Shown: positions 35,251-47,500, counted from the first letter of the stretch. The stretch: 64,000 nucleotides of DNA from Vesta saturnalis (GCA_036346205.1 JARFJB010001945.1:977501-1041500); one strand, 5' to 3'. The notes: generated from the sequence alone by a model not told the origin. Numbers and translations are program-made.

Positions 35251-35660
35251 AACTTTATTAAAATAAATGCTTTCGATGAATTGTCCTACATCTATTCAAA
35301 AAATTAGCTGACAATTACTTTTTAATAATAAATTTAACAGTGCATAATCCACTCGGGAGTGTATCGGTATTTTGTCAAAAAAATATCGTAAAAAGCTAAA
35401 TATCTGGAAAACGATAAAATATGGAGATATGACTTATTAAAGAAAATTGGCCTAAAATTAAGCGCAAAATCAAAAAATCTGAAAATATTCAGGGTGTTCC
35501 ATTTAAAGCAACAAATTTAAAATCAACTTCCGGTATAACAGAAAGTGCTGTCAAAATAATATTTTACATGTGGAAAAACCCACCCTAATACAAAATTTCG
35601 TAACACTATCTTTCGTAATTTTTGATAAACGTCTAATGGCGAGTCGTCATGAACAGCACT

Positions 35661-35687
35661 GTATGTATGTATGTGTGTATGTGTGTA

Positions 35688-35762
<75 letters not shown>

Positions 35763-35771
35763 GTATATATA
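35661..35771. repeat. (TATG)n and (TA)n microsatellite
   Basis: ATGTATGTGTG variants pass into about 60 bp of TA and end in TATGTATATAT beside the 3' end of the Penelope-like copy. Confidence 0.95.
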
Positions 35772-36215
35772 GGTAATAATAACAACATACCTAACGTGAG
35801 TTAAATAATAAAGTTAAAAACGAAAGTAACAATAGGAGGTATTGAGAAACTTAAAGGAATTTACAGTGTGTCAATAGCAAAACTAAATCAAATGTGACAA
35901 TATATGGGTGGTTACGTATTAAAAGCTCTAACAACGGTAAGTGGCCAAGTGTTATGAGATCAAAATAATCAAAGGAAATATAAAATTAACAAACATTACT
36001 AGAAAAATGGACAATGTTAAATAAAAGCTTACCACACTTTAGAGAGCAAAAAAAAATTTTTTTAATTATTAGTTGAAATTTGATTAAAACTATGTTCGTA
36101 AGATAATAGGTAATTATAAATACTGCTAAGTTTGTTAATATCTGATTTCTTATTAATAGTAGTACTGTTTTCATTAATGCAGACCATTTCACGAAAAGAC
36201 ATTTCTTTACATAAA
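35772..36215 (-). mobile_element. 3' end of the minus-strand Penelope-like element
   Basis: The reverse complement of this segment matches 41975-42405 over about 430 bp, sharing GAAATGGTCTGCAT, AGAAATCAGATATTAACAAA, TTTAATCAAATTTCAACTAA and CATTGTCCATTTTTCTAGTA. It is therefore the continuation of the Penelope-like copy whose coding part ends at 40697; the LINE at 36222-40692 separates the two halves. The first bases still encode the last residues (RLFHEMVCIN-type in the other copy). Confidence 0.85.
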
Positions 36216-36546
36216 TACATAATTTTTTTTTGTTAGTATGCTCATGCTTATGGTTAGTATTTATTTACTTATTTACAGCTTATATATCTTATTCGTGGAC
36301 TGTTCAGAAGTCCTTCTCCTCTTCAGCCCTTGTCAATCCATGTTTGCTGGTGTTGCGATGTTTTGTTGTTATTGTATAGTTTACAATCATGGGATGTGCT
36401 TATTTTTGGTGTAAAAAAAAAAGAAAAAAGATTTATTTATTTAATATTTAATAGTGCGTTAAATGGCTTAAAGTGGGTATTGTTAAGTGGGGTGTAGTGT
36501 GCTTAGTGTGATTATTAGATTCGTCGTCCGGTTTCTTGCTGGGTCG

Positions 36547-39310
36547 TCATCGAATAGACGGGGGGATGCGGAGGGCATATGGGATGTTGTCCAGGGAGTC
36601 TTCTATCTCCTCGGGGAGGTCGTCGAGGAGTTGTGTAAGGATCGCGGGGGGATGTTTGAATTTTAATTTAGGTTTTCTTCGTGGGAATTGGGGAAAACGG
36701 TAGTTGTAGGGTGTGGTAAGGATCTCTTTGGTAGGGATAGTGTCGCCGAAGATTCTTTTATGTGCAAAGTTTTTCTGTAGTGTTTGAATTATGTGTGTGA
36801 TGGTTGGTATGTTTGCGTGTTGTGATGTGAGGTCGCTAGGGTACCTGAAAGGTAACATGTGTGTGCGTCTGAAGATTCGGCGTTCACATGAGGCGATAGA
36901 GGAAAGGTGATTGGGATTTATATTGGTGTATAATGGTGATCGGAAATTCATAAGAGGGCGGATGTATGTTTTATAAGTGTGTAGAAGTGTTTTGGGGTGG
37001 CAACCTTTGATTCTACCCCTGAGGGCGCCCAGTAGGTTTGCGCGGTTCCTAATCCTATTGAGTGTCTTTTTAACATCGGGGAGCCAATTGAGGGTTCTAG
37101 TAAAGAGGATTCCTAGGTAGGTGATTTCATCTTGGAGTGGGAGTCTCTCTTGATTGAGGGTGAGGGAAACATTTCTGAAGGCTAGCTTTGGGCACTTATC
37201 TTCACTGTAATTAGGATGGCGGAAGATAGTTTGGGTTTTGATGGGATTGGCGGAGACTCTCAACTGGTTAGCCCAGTTGGAGAAGTTCCGCAGGGTTTAC
37301 GATGAGGCGGGAGACTCTCCACTGGTTAGCCCAGTTGGAGAAGTTCCGCAGGGTTTACGATATGATGCGGGAGGCCATTTCGCTGTTTCGATTAACCGCC
37401 CAGAAGGCGGTGTCATCCGCAAACTGCGGGTTGTATGACTTTGGGAATGTCGGATGCGAAGATAGTGCATAGGATCGGGGCTAAGGCAGAACCTTGCGGT
37501 ACGCCTCCTGTAGGTTGAAAATGATAGGAGAAAGTTTTCCCTCCTTTGACTCGAACTAACCGATTGGTCAGGTACGAGAGTAGGACTTTGAAGAAGGGGT
37601 CGGGTACATTGAGGGTACGGATCTTGTGCAGGAGACCGGCGTGCCAGACCCTGTCGAATGCTTGCTTAATGTCCAGAAACACAGGCAGGTTGCATTGCTT
37701 GTAATTGAATGCCCCGGTGGTCTCTAAGCAACTTCAACAAGGGATCGTGACACGTGCGGTTGGGACGGAAGCCGAATTAGCCGTTGGGAAGAAGGTCGTT
37801 GAATTCTAAAATCTGCTCGAAGCATTTTCCGAGGCAACACAGGAGGGAAATAGGTCTATAGGAGGAGGGTGAGGTTAGGCCAGCGTGAGATTTTGGTATC
37901 ATGACGGTGGAGGTCCAGTCCGTCGGGAAGTGAGAGAGGGTTAAGCATTTATTATAAATGTCGGAAAGTATACGGAGGGCTGGGTCAGGTAGGTGCCGGT
38001 GGATTTTCCTATTTAGGCCGTTATGACCTGGGGCTGAATTTTTCCCTTTTTTAAATTTTTGAACCTGGCCAGGCGTGATAGGGGCATAAAAAGGACTCTC
38101 GTTATCCAGTTGGGTTTCAGGAAGGTTAAGGTTGCGGAATTCTTCAAGGCGACCCTCGAGGAGTGCCTTGAACCCGTTATCGAACTGGGGATCATCTGGG
38201 GATTGAAAATGGATTGAAGGTGGTGACCAAATAAATCGACCTTTTCTTGGCCGGAGATTATGTTGCCCTGAAGGTCAGTTAGATAGGATTTTGGGTTTAC
38301 TTTCTTCTGGTCAGTCTGCCGAACTGTTTCCAGAAGAGTTTACCATTTCTATAATCTAGCTAGGAAGTGGCTTTAGACCAGGAGTCTTCAGCGTGTTTAT
38401 TGGTTTCTCGCCTGATTAAGGCGTTAAGGCGATTGTATTCGGTCTTGAGAACCGGATCCCTGGATCGCAAGAATTGACGATATATTCGTCTTTTCTCTTT
38501 GATCCAGTTCACAATATGCCGTGGAAGCGGTTTGCGGGAGATGTCGATGTTTTTTAATTGCACTGAGATTTCGACCGCTTCCGTAATTACGGAAGTTAGG
38601 TCACTAATGGCTCTCACGAGATCTTGGGTCGTTTGAAAATTGAGTGTAGGAAGGTCTGCTCTAGAAAAATCTTAAATTACTGTCTATGTATGTGATCAGA
38701 TGTGATCGTGGTGCCTAAAAAGCACTCACGATCGAAATAGTGGGCTATGGGTTCGGAAACTATGATATGGTCTATATGGTCTATACGGTATGTAGAGGCA
38801 CCTAAATGTTCAAAATGGATTGGTTGAGTGTTGGAGATTCGCAGGAGTGGCAACTGCAACAGAGCGGATGATAGCCTGTTACTGTTGCCATTCATTGCGA
38901 TGTCTCCGAATTGGGAGTGGCGGGCATTGAAGTCACCTAGGATAACAACATTTGAGAGGCTAGAAGCGTATATTAAAAGGTCATCTGATAGTGTGTTGTA
39001 ACCTGGCGGGTTGTAATAGGAAATCAATACTATAGGAGTGGTAAAGTGCACCGTTGCAGCAACACATTCGAGATGCTGTAGATGCATCGGGAGTTGAAAA
39101 GGAGTGGAGGGGACGCAGTTTTTTAAGTAATATGGCGGTTCCATGCTGGCTATTGTTTGAATAAGTGTGAAAGGTGTTGAAATTAAGGGTGCATCTGGGT
39201 TTAAGCTTTGTTTCGGTGATGGAGAGGATGTGAATATTGTGGGAGTGTAAAAAGTGTTTGATTAAGGGACGTTTCCGATGCACGACGGTCCCTGCTATGA
39301 TATCCATTGG
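36547..39310 (-). pseudogene. LINE ORF2, endonuclease and reverse transcriptase
   Basis: From 39307: ILSITETKLK and NVVILGDFNARHSQFGD and TSDHI mark an APE-type endonuclease, with a frame break near 39140. The reverse transcriptase follows: FLDIKQAFDRVWHAGLLHKI, GGVPQGSALAPILCTIFASD, and, after a frameshift near 37413, FADDTAFWAVN with the catalytic Asp pair. The 238-codon end (37263-36547) has EITYLGILFTRTLNWLPDV and ALRGRIKGCHPKTLLHTYKT. Frameshifts and a 58-bp duplication at the thumb boundary (37248-37360) inactivate it. It would have nicked the target and primed reverse transcription of its own RNA. Confidence 0.85.
37248..37363. repeat. 58-bp tandem duplication in LINE ORF2
   Basis: ACTGGTTAGCCCAGTTGGAG begins at 37263 and again at 37321; the unit includes GTTCCGCAGGGTTTACGAT. 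Only single-base differences separate the two copies. Not a multiple of three. Confidence 0.9.
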
Positions 39311-39349
39311 GAAGGAGTTAAGGATTGGGTTGGCGGATTACGGCTACCT

Positions 39350-40163
39350 TCATCCGCGTACCTTATACGCAGACGTTGATACGCCGCTGGAAAAAGTTTT
39401 GGGAGAGGGAGTCAAGGGAGTCAGGAAACATTCGGAAAAGGGAGTGTGTAAGGACTTGCAGGAAGTCCTTAATGGAAAGGGGGTCGGTATCGGGAGTGGG
39501 TTTGAGGTGGCGGTGTCTTCCGAGTCGGACTCTTCGGAAGACAGGATGGGTTGAAGGGATGCCATCTTCGATGGGGAACTGGGAGGTTCCCGCCGCTTCC
39601 GGCATATAAAGGAATACGTAGTGAGCATCTCCGCAGTTGTTACACCGAAATGGTGTCGCAGCCTAAGCTGCGCACCATCCAGCAAGGGAGAGGCGGTCTC
39701 TAAGAGACAGGTAGGTTGTGGTTGAATGTTAAGTTCAGCCAGGGAAGGTTAAGGGATTTTAGGGAATTAAAAAGGGATTTCTGGGTTGTAATGGATTTTG
39801 GGATATTGCGGATGCAATACCTCGAGGATTGGGTGGGTTCAGGATTGGGGGAAGTGGGTGTAGGAATCACGGCAGGTAGACGTGGTTGGGAAGGTGTAGG
39901 TAAGAGGGCGGGTTTGCGTGAGTGTGCGGGTTTGTGTGCGGGTTTCTGTGTGTGAGGCGGTGGAGCGTGTTGAAATGTAGGAGTGTGTTGATGAGGTGAA
40001 ATCGACGAGGCGTTTGAGTGGGAGCGTGTGCGTGAGGATGGTGGTGGCGAGGCGAGGGTGTGTGCGTATGTGTGAGTGGCGTGTGTCGATGTAGGTGGAC
40101 GGACGGCGTCGGGGGTTGGGGTACCACCGTTACGGTAGCACGGTGGGGACCGTGCTTAACCAT
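39350..40163 (-). pseudogene. LINE ORF1 (gag-like), broken
   Basis: The minus strand encodes RCNNCGDAHYVFLYMP, a damaged zinc knuckle (CX2CX4H kept, last Cys lost), preceded upstream (40163-39867) by a His/Pro/Thr-rich tract such as PRHHHPHAHAPTQTP. Downstream it is rich in Ser, Pro and Leu. ORF1 of Jockey-group LINEs carries zinc knuckles and binds the element RNA. Frames change near 39690 and 39860. Confidence 0.6.
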
Positions 40164-40441
40164 CGCGGTTGTTGTTAGTGGTGGTGTTTAGAAATTGAAT
40201 TCAAGAAAGGAAAGGTAATTGTTTTAAGAGAAGGCCGGGTCTCCGCCGATGTGCGGCCTCACACCCCGAGGATAAAAGGCTTGGAAATCAGAGACCCCAA
40301 ATAGAAAACGGAGGAAAACAAGTATTACAATAAAACAAATAAATTAAATTAAAACAATATTTTTAATTAACTGATTGCTTTACCCGACGTCGATCCTGTG
40401 GTTGGCGGTGGCGGCGTCCTGCATGCTTCTATATGTTGTTC

Positions 40442-40563
40442 TTAGCTCCTGCTGTATTCCGGCGGCTCCTGCTTGCTGCTAGGCTGTGGCTCCTCTACTG
40501 ATGACCGCTTCTTCATATTATCTGTATGCAAGCAGTGACAGATCTAACTCCGAAGCGGCGAAG
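40442..40563. other. long imperfect hairpin in the LINE 5' UTR
   Basis: CCGCTTC (40505-40511) pairs with GAAGCGG (40552-40558), and ATCTGT (40520-40525) with ACAGAT (40538-40543), leaving a symmetric 8/8 internal loop. On the minus strand a 24-codon frame (40516-40442, MKKRSSVEEPQPSSKQ...) starts within it. On the plus strand CTGATGA precedes and CGAAG follows the outer stem, as in a hammerhead core, but the required GAAA is absent. Confidence 0.35.
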
Positions 40564-40696
40564 ATCACGATGCCGGAACGACAAGCGTAAAAACGCGAAG
40601 TCCTTTTTTAGAAATTAAGAGATTTGTAATAAAAATCACAAAACTCACTCTTACGCGAGAAGGGGCTTACGTTCGATACCGAGGTTCGGACTGCCC

Positions 40697-41740
40697 TGTT
40701 GTTACTTGTTGGATAACATGCTCAGCTAAGCTACATGAAGAAATGTTTCTTTTGCAGTCAATTTTATGGAATGTGATTATCCCTGATAAATTTCTAAATG
40801 TTTGCCCTATGTACACCTTAAAACACTCCTTACATGGGATAGAGTAAACCACATCTGAATTTTCTAAAGTTGTTAAGGGAGATTTAACTTTAGTGTATAG
40901 GTTACTTAAAGTTTTGATGTTACTTGTGGATATCTTGGCATTGAGTACCTTGAGCACTTTTAATATCTGAGGAGTAAGAAGAGGTATGTAAGGTAATGAA
41001 CCATACAACATATTATCATTGTCATGAGGATGAAGATCATTATTTATTAAAAAAGCTTGTTTAGAATAGGAGGTATTGAAAATAAGTTTATTAAGTAAAT
41101 ATCTAGGAAAAGAATTTTCTAGTAATATATTTCTAAGTGCATTAAAACCATTTTTAAGGTAATTAATATGAGAAAGTTGTATAACTCTATTTTTTAATGC
41201 TAAGACCAGATTTGTTTTCATTTTAAAAGGATGATGTGAAAGGTAACCAATGAAACAAAAAGGTTTTCTATACCATTCTGTACGTAGTACGTTATGAAAG
41301 TCTCTGTGGATCAACATTTCTAAGAATGGTATGCAACTATTATCATCTCTTTCATATGTGAACTGTAAATGTTCATTGTAATTATTAAAGATTGTCAAAA
41401 CCTCGTCTATTTTGTCTTCAGTTACTGATAGGATTAAGTCATCAATATACCTCTTAATGAAAGGTATGTGGAAATGTATTTTTACCTAAACAAGCAGTAA
41501 TCAAGTCATCAAGTACAAAATTACATAGGATTGGAGAAATCGCGGAACCCATAGGGGTACCAAAAATTTGTTTGTAGTAGTTATCAAAAATCAAGTCATT
41601 TGAATCAAAAATACATTTTAATAAATTTTGAAATGTGTTAAGGTTCATTTTACAATTAACAGAAATAGAAGGCCAGTGTTTTTCAACGCTAAGCATAATT
41701 AACGTTAAAAGAAGACTAAACTATACACTAAAATTAAATC
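40697..41740 (-). pseudogene. Penelope-like reverse transcriptase with GIY-YIG endonuclease
   Basis: Minus strand: KHWPSISVN and FGTPMGSAISPILCNFVLDD (the TPMGSxLSP-type motif), then, in the short gap between two open pieces, KRYIDDLILSVTED with the catalytic YIDD. It continues through FLEMLIHRDF, TEWYRKPFCFIGYLSHHP and IPLLTPQILKVLK. The GIY-YIG module follows: VVYSIPCKECFKVYIGQTF, then SCSLAEHVIQQ where the LINE insertion cuts it. The N-terminal part of the reverse transcriptase is missing beyond 41740. One frameshift near 41400-41454. Penelope-like elements combine exactly these two domains. Confidence 0.9.
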
Positions 41741-42480
41741 TCTATTAACAACTTTAGAAAATTCAGATGTGGTTTATTCTATTCCATGTAAGGAGTGTTT
41801 TAAGGTGTACATAGGGCAAACATTTAGAAATATATCAGGGAGAGTCACATCCCCTTAAAAGTGACTGCAAAAGTAAAATTTCTTCATGTAGCTTAGCTGA
41901 GCATGTTATCCAACAAAACCATGCAATGGATTTTAACAAAGTTACTATATTATGTAAACAAAATAATTTAACTAAACGTCTTTTTCATGAAATGGTCTGC
42001 ATAAAGAATGCCGTAATACTCTTAATAAGAAATCAGATATTAACAAACTTAGCAGTATTTATAATTACATATTATCTTATGAACATAGTTTTAATCAAAT
42101 TTCAACTAATAATTAAATTTGTTTTTTTTTTGCTCTGTAAAGTGTGGTAAGCTTTTATTTCACATTGTCCATTTTTCTAGTAATGTTTGTTAATTTTATT
42201 TTTCCTTTGATTATTTTGATCTCATAACACATGGCCATTTACCGTTGTTATTGTTTTTAATACGTAACTACCCATATATTATGCCACATTTGATTTAGTT
42301 TTACTATTGACACACTGTCAATTCCTTTTAGTTTCTCTATATCTCCTATTGTTAGTTTTTAACTTTATTATTTAACTCGCGTTAGGTATGTTCTTATTAT
42401 CTAATTTATAACATTACTACCATCAATTATATTTGTAGCTTGTCTTGAGAAAGGAATAAAGCATTCCGAAAGCTTGGCAG
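41722..42480 (+). pseudogene. 5'-truncated Penelope-like copy in inverted orientation
   Basis: On the plus strand, starting within the linker region: LTTLENSDVVYSIPCKECF, KVYIGQTFRNISGRVTSP, a stop, then SLAEHVIQQ, NHAMDFNKVTILCKQNN and LTKRLFHEMVCIKN. A 3' UTR runs to about 42405 and matches 35772-36215 in inverse. GAATAAAGCATTCCGAAAGC near 42450 lies in its 3' flank. It stands head-to-head with the minus-strand copy, with the join at about 41700-41722. Keeps the GIY-YIG domain but no reverse transcriptase. Confidence 0.85.
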
Positions 42481-42569
42481 ATTTACAAAGGGTTTTTTTA
42501 CCTTTGGCCTACGTAATTGACTACACTCCCCAATAAACTTACATTATAATTATTATCAATCAAGATTAC

Positions 42570-44380
42570 CCACTTGCTAAAGTTTTAAGAAAAAATTATT
42601 AACTTTGGTATGACTAGATATTTTTGTGAAACGTATCTTCTATGCAGCAAAAGGCATTTTCTGCTGTACAACACAATTTTTTATGCTTACCAGTGGCGTT
42701 GGTAGGGAATTTGCGCTGAATCATTTTAAAGAGAAAAGTGATACGCCACTGCGTTTCTCAAAGTAAAAAATATTTTTGAAATCCTCACTCCTTTTTGAGC
42801 AAATGTGGTCTCATGATTTTTTTTTTCGTTTGACGTACGGTTTTCGCATAAAAAAATAAGATTCATTCAATTGCAAGTTGTTATGAAATTGGGTATTATC
42901 AAGGATTAAAAAAGGATCTAGTAGGTAAAAAGCAGATTTTGTTTTATAAACATAAACAGTTGTCAAGCTAGTCTAGTCGTCACGTATTTGGGTCATTAAA
43001 ATTAACTATATTATTATAAAAACATGGTCCATTTTACGAATTATAAGTTTGCAGATATGCATCACTTGCTGATGGTAACTCACTGGAAGCCAGACGCTTG
43101 CATGAAGAACGCTTTCCAAAAGGTTGCGCGAAAAGAGATATTTTGAACCAGACAATCATCTAAAAGGAGTAGTTCAATGTACTGTAAGTAGACCAGAAAT
43201 TGAGGTAGCGGTTATGAATTCAGTTGAGGAAGATTAAGTACGCGAAAGATTGGGAACAATTTGAATATGTCAGATATTCTTGTCTGGAAAATTCTCCATG
43301 ACTTTTTATTATATCCGTATGGGTTCATGCTCTACTCCCTCGCGACTTTCCATTACGGACGAACCTTTGCCAATGGTTTCTGCAAAAAGTGTACGAAAAT
43401 TCTTTATTGGACACGGAAATTTTATTTACCCATGAAGCCAATTTTTCCAGAAACGCCATCCAAAACTTTCACAATAATCATTTCTGGACTGAAGAAAACC
43501 CACATGCAATATTGGAATCACGTCAGCAGAAGCAGTTTTCCCTTAACATGTGGGCTGGAATATGCGGTGATTATTCAATTGGACCCTATTTTCTACATGA
43601 GAGGTTGAATGGGCAGAATTTACCGGCAGTTTCTCGAAGAATTGCTAGCTTTGATGGAAGATGCTCCCATTTCAGTAAGAAATCGAGTGTGGTTTAAGCA
43701 TGACGGAGCGCAGACGCACTTCAGTGCTCTGGCGTGCGAATATTTAAACCAAAATTACAATAACCGCGGGATAGGTCGCGGAGGACCACAGACATGGCTC
43801 CCGGACCTCAATAGGTTAGATTACTTCCAATTCGTACTGAAGAGCAGTTGAGAAATCGGATCATAGTTTCTTGCGAAACTATTAAGACATAGTTCCGGCA
43901 TTTTGTAATGAGTACGTTGTTAGTCCATGAGCAAAACAGCAGAGACGCGCATATTTTCAAAATCTGATTTAATTTATTTTTTAATGCGTTCCGGGTACTT
44001 TTGTGTTACCAAATGTATTTATTTAGATTACTTCAATTTCATAATTTTAGTGTTTAAAAATTATTCTCTTAAATAAATTGTTGTTTAAAAGTTACATACA
44101 TTTTTTCCCGTAATGAGTAAATTTTATTTTTTTATGCGAAAACCGTACGTCAAAGGAAAAAATCTAGAGACCAGATTTACTTAGAAAGGAATAAAATTTT
44201 ACTTTAAGTGGCGTATCGCTGTTATCTTTTAATTGATTCAGGGCAAATCCCGCACAAACGCTACTGATAAGAATAAAAAACATGTATAGCAAAAAATTCC
44301 TTTTGATGCATAGAAAATGCGTGCTTACTACGTTTCACAAAAATATCTATAATTTTTTCTTAAAACTTTAGCACCCTGTA
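42570..44380 (+). mobile_element. DD41D element H with 0.3 kb arms
   Basis: Left arm 42570-42870 and right arm 44085-44380 mirror each other: TTGCTAAAGTTTTAAGAAAA versus TAGTTTTAAG on the other strand, GATATTTTTGTGAAACGTA, GATACGCCACT, and TTGACGTACGGTTTTCGCAT followed by AAAAAAATAA. The right tip is GCACCCTGTA; the left tip lacks the outer TACAGGG. Confidence 0.85.
43024..43910 (+). pseudogene. DD41D transposase of element H, heavily frameshifted
   Basis: Starts MVHFTNYKFADMHHLL, then (new frame) DGNSLEARRLHEERFPKG, the DUF4817-type N-terminus. After several breaks come VYENSLLDTEILFTHEANFS (first acidic motif, but His replaces the expected Asp of FTDExTF), HFWTEENPHAI, MWAGICGDYSIGPYFLHE, IYRQFLEELLALMEDAPISV, FKHDGAQTHF (second Asp) and LPDLNRLDYF (third Asp, with about three residues lost before it). 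The C-terminus is degraded after 43851. At least five frameshifts. Confidence 0.82.
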
Positions 44381-44429
44381 GTTCAAAAGTTAAAACCTTT
44401 AGGACCTATGCTCATATGAAGTTTTTCTC

Positions 44430-44536
<107 letters not shown>

Positions 44537-44539
44537 GTG

Positions 44540-47500
44540 TGGCCTTGCTTTACAGTAGGCAATGCCAAACAAACGATAGATCTACTCTTTGCCATAGTCA
44601 CACTGCATTGAACATCACAACAAATTAACCTAATCCATTCATTTTTTATTGACTTGTAGTAGACACTTTTGTTTGGGCGATTTGTGTGCAAATCTAAATT
44701 ATACAATGTTGAGTATACGTTGTATGCATAAAGCAAGTTCTGCACGCGATGCGGGTGTGTTTGAGATATTTAGGATAAAGTTTTAGTTGAATAAACCGTT
44801 AACCCTAGGTTTAACCCATTATGTCAGAACTAAATGGTAAACACATTGTCATTTGCAAAACCTTCACCCTTATAATATGTATGCGTTTACTGATAAAACA
44901 GTTCCTTTGTAATTTTATTAATTTGCACAAATTAGTTTCAAAGCAGGTAAGGAGTTTTGTTATATTATCATTACGTAAAAAAGTTATAACTTGTTAGATA
45001 ATTAAAAAAAATTACTAGGGAATTCTCTAATTTATGAATGCCGGTTTTAGGAAATATCACTGTAATTAAACTTGTCTCGATTATATGGTTAAATAAGTTG
45101 GCAATAGGAAGCATCCGTAGTAGATCTTATTGTACTGACCTTGACTGAGATTCGCAACGGTACAATTCAGCTCCCTGTTTATATTAACTTTAGTCTAACA
45201 TATTGTGAAAACCCGAAGTTTTACTATTCGAGGTCACTTCAATTTTGCAGGAAGTTCACAAAATTTATTTTGACAGATTTTTTAGTTAAAAAAAGATCTA
45301 AACTTTGATATAGTAGGTATACTTTAAACAATGTAACTTTTGTTGTGGACATAACGTGCAGATAGATTGAAGCATTAACGATGCAAGAGATACGCCCAGT
45401 AGCGTAGGATGTTGTAAAGGCAGGACGATCAGGTCATTCAGGTTACTGACACAACCAGCAAGTTTTCAATATTATTATTGCTTTGTATACGTACTTCTTA
45501 TTTGAGTAGTTCTCCTTTAAGTAACCATTTGTGATGCTGTCAGCCTGACAAACTGTTGGAACGCGGCCAACTACTTTCAAATTATAAACAAATTTAAATA
45601 AAAAAATTAAGACGTATTACATTAATAGATTGCAAAAGTGCAGAAACCTTTATAAAAATTGATTTATTTATTTTTTATCCTTTAGTACTTTAATAATTTT
45701 AGTTATACCAAGTACATTCATTAATTGATAATATTTAGATAAAAATTAATTATATAGGTTCAAAAAATTATAAACATTGCAATTGAGAAGGGAAGAAAAA
45801 CGAGGGCACCGGTAGCAACGGAGTTGCCAGGCAACCGTTGATGGGGTTTGAAGGCGGCGCCGGCATCGTCTCAGCTGTAGGGTGGAATCGCATCGTAGCG
45901 GATGTGTGGGTTGCAATATATGACAGCGTGTTTCCATAGAAACAGTTGAAGCGGGACGTGCGTCGCCTGAATTGTTTGTGCGGCGAAAATCAGACGACCT
46001 CCTTACGCCCTTTGATGCCATCTACTAATATCACCATATTCCGATAAATACGGCATAAAAGACCGAATTCAAAAGGTTACAAAAGCAGGATACTCAACGA
46101 AACCATTTGCAATTTCCTTCAATTTGACAAGCAAAGCAAAAATCTATTTCATTTTTCAGATAAGAAGCTCGGTATTTACATTAAAAAACCCAAGTTTGTT
46201 ATATAGTTTAAATAATACAGAGTTTTTCAAAAAGGTGAAATGGTAATGGAAGAGATTTCAGCCGGCAACTTTTTTTATTGTTATTGACTTCCAGTCCTAC
46301 TTCACGTCTTTCGATTTAGATTACATCTTCCCAATACAAAGAACGACTTTTTTGTTTTGCAATTCATTACGACATACTTCTATCTTAAATGTTAAGCAAC
46401 TCGAAATAAAGTGCTCAAGCTACTTTTTGATCAGCTTGTCACAACTTCTATTTAAATGTAACTGAACACTTCTTAAATCATTTTTTTAACGGCAAATATG
46501 AAAAAAAAATTTAGTTAAATTTCTTTTACAAGATCAACATGAAATTACTATACTATTTGTTCAAATTTTGAACAACCAGACGATATTTATATAAATACAT
46601 TTTTTATCCTACTTCATTCGTAATCAATGTCATTTAGTATTGATTGAAGCGTTTTGTATACCAAAGGTGCGATAAAAGATTAAATTTCCCCTAAAGACTA
46701 AATAAACACACGAATTTGGTTTGTTTTAACATCAAATGACTGGCCTTTCATTAAATCTACATTTTTCACAAATCTTCTAAAAATTAACTTAAAAACCATT
46801 CAAAATTTTTCGTGTGTACGAATTTACAAATATTATTTGTTTAGTTGTATAGGAATAAGCAATTATATACAGCTATAATGAAAACAGACTTACGGGTTTG
46901 AACTAAATATCAGTTTTCTCATGGTAATGTAGTACGAAATAATTATTTGTATTACAAGGCCAGAAAATGGGTGTATGCGAGTACGAGTAAACCATTTTAT
47001 GGCAGAGTGATACACAAGATTTTTTGTGCCGACGCCACAATTGTTATTAAAATCAATAAACAAAAATTGTTGTATTATTTAAAATTTGATACTTGTTGAA
47101 ATTAAGTTGGCAATATTGACAACTGACAGTAACCAGTATAATCTAAAAAATACAATTGCGAAATTTGTTCGTTATTCGAATTTTGAATTTACCTTACCCA
47201 TTTGTTGACTTTATAATAATTTATCGTAATTTGTAGTTTATAAGGAACTAATACATACATAATAACGAATGTGTACACGTACACGGTACCGCGATTAGGC
47301 TTTGTGTTATGTCAAATGTCGATTACTGTCACTACAAGGAATACCAACTGTAATTTAGTATTATTTTTGCGGTCCTAGGCCAGAAAACGCATAGTTTCCG
47401 GGCGCATTTGCGGTCTGCCTATGTCCTACAGAACAAAGGCACAAAAATGTTATTTTTTATTTGCTTGGTACATACAAAGGCTTATTTGTCATACACCAAT

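Larger units (their letters stand above)
36222..40692 (-). mobile_element. Jockey-like LINE inserted in a Penelope-like element
   Basis: A 4.5 kb non-LTR retrotransposon on the minus strand. It ends in a short A-run (T-run at 36222-36231), preceded by a 3' UTR (36232-36546). ORF2 covers 36547-39310, ORF1 39350-40163 and beyond, and a GC-richer 5' UTR about 40200-40692. Both edges fall inside Penelope-like sequence, with about 30 bp of target missing. Base composition is clearly more GC-rich than the surroundings, as expected for a younger LINE. Clade assignment (Jockey group) rests on overall resemblance only. Confidence 0.75.

Noticed and set aside
39237..39609. Plus-strand frames over the LINE
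   Set aside because: Antisense shadows of ORF1/ORF2, whose motifs lie on the minus strand.
40498..40563. Hammerhead ribozyme near the Penelope-like element (CTGATGA, 7-bp stem, CGAAG)
   Set aside because: The core needs GAAA after stem II but has GAAG, the loop is about 40 nt, no convincing stem III or I closes it, and the orientation is opposite to the adjacent Penelope copy.
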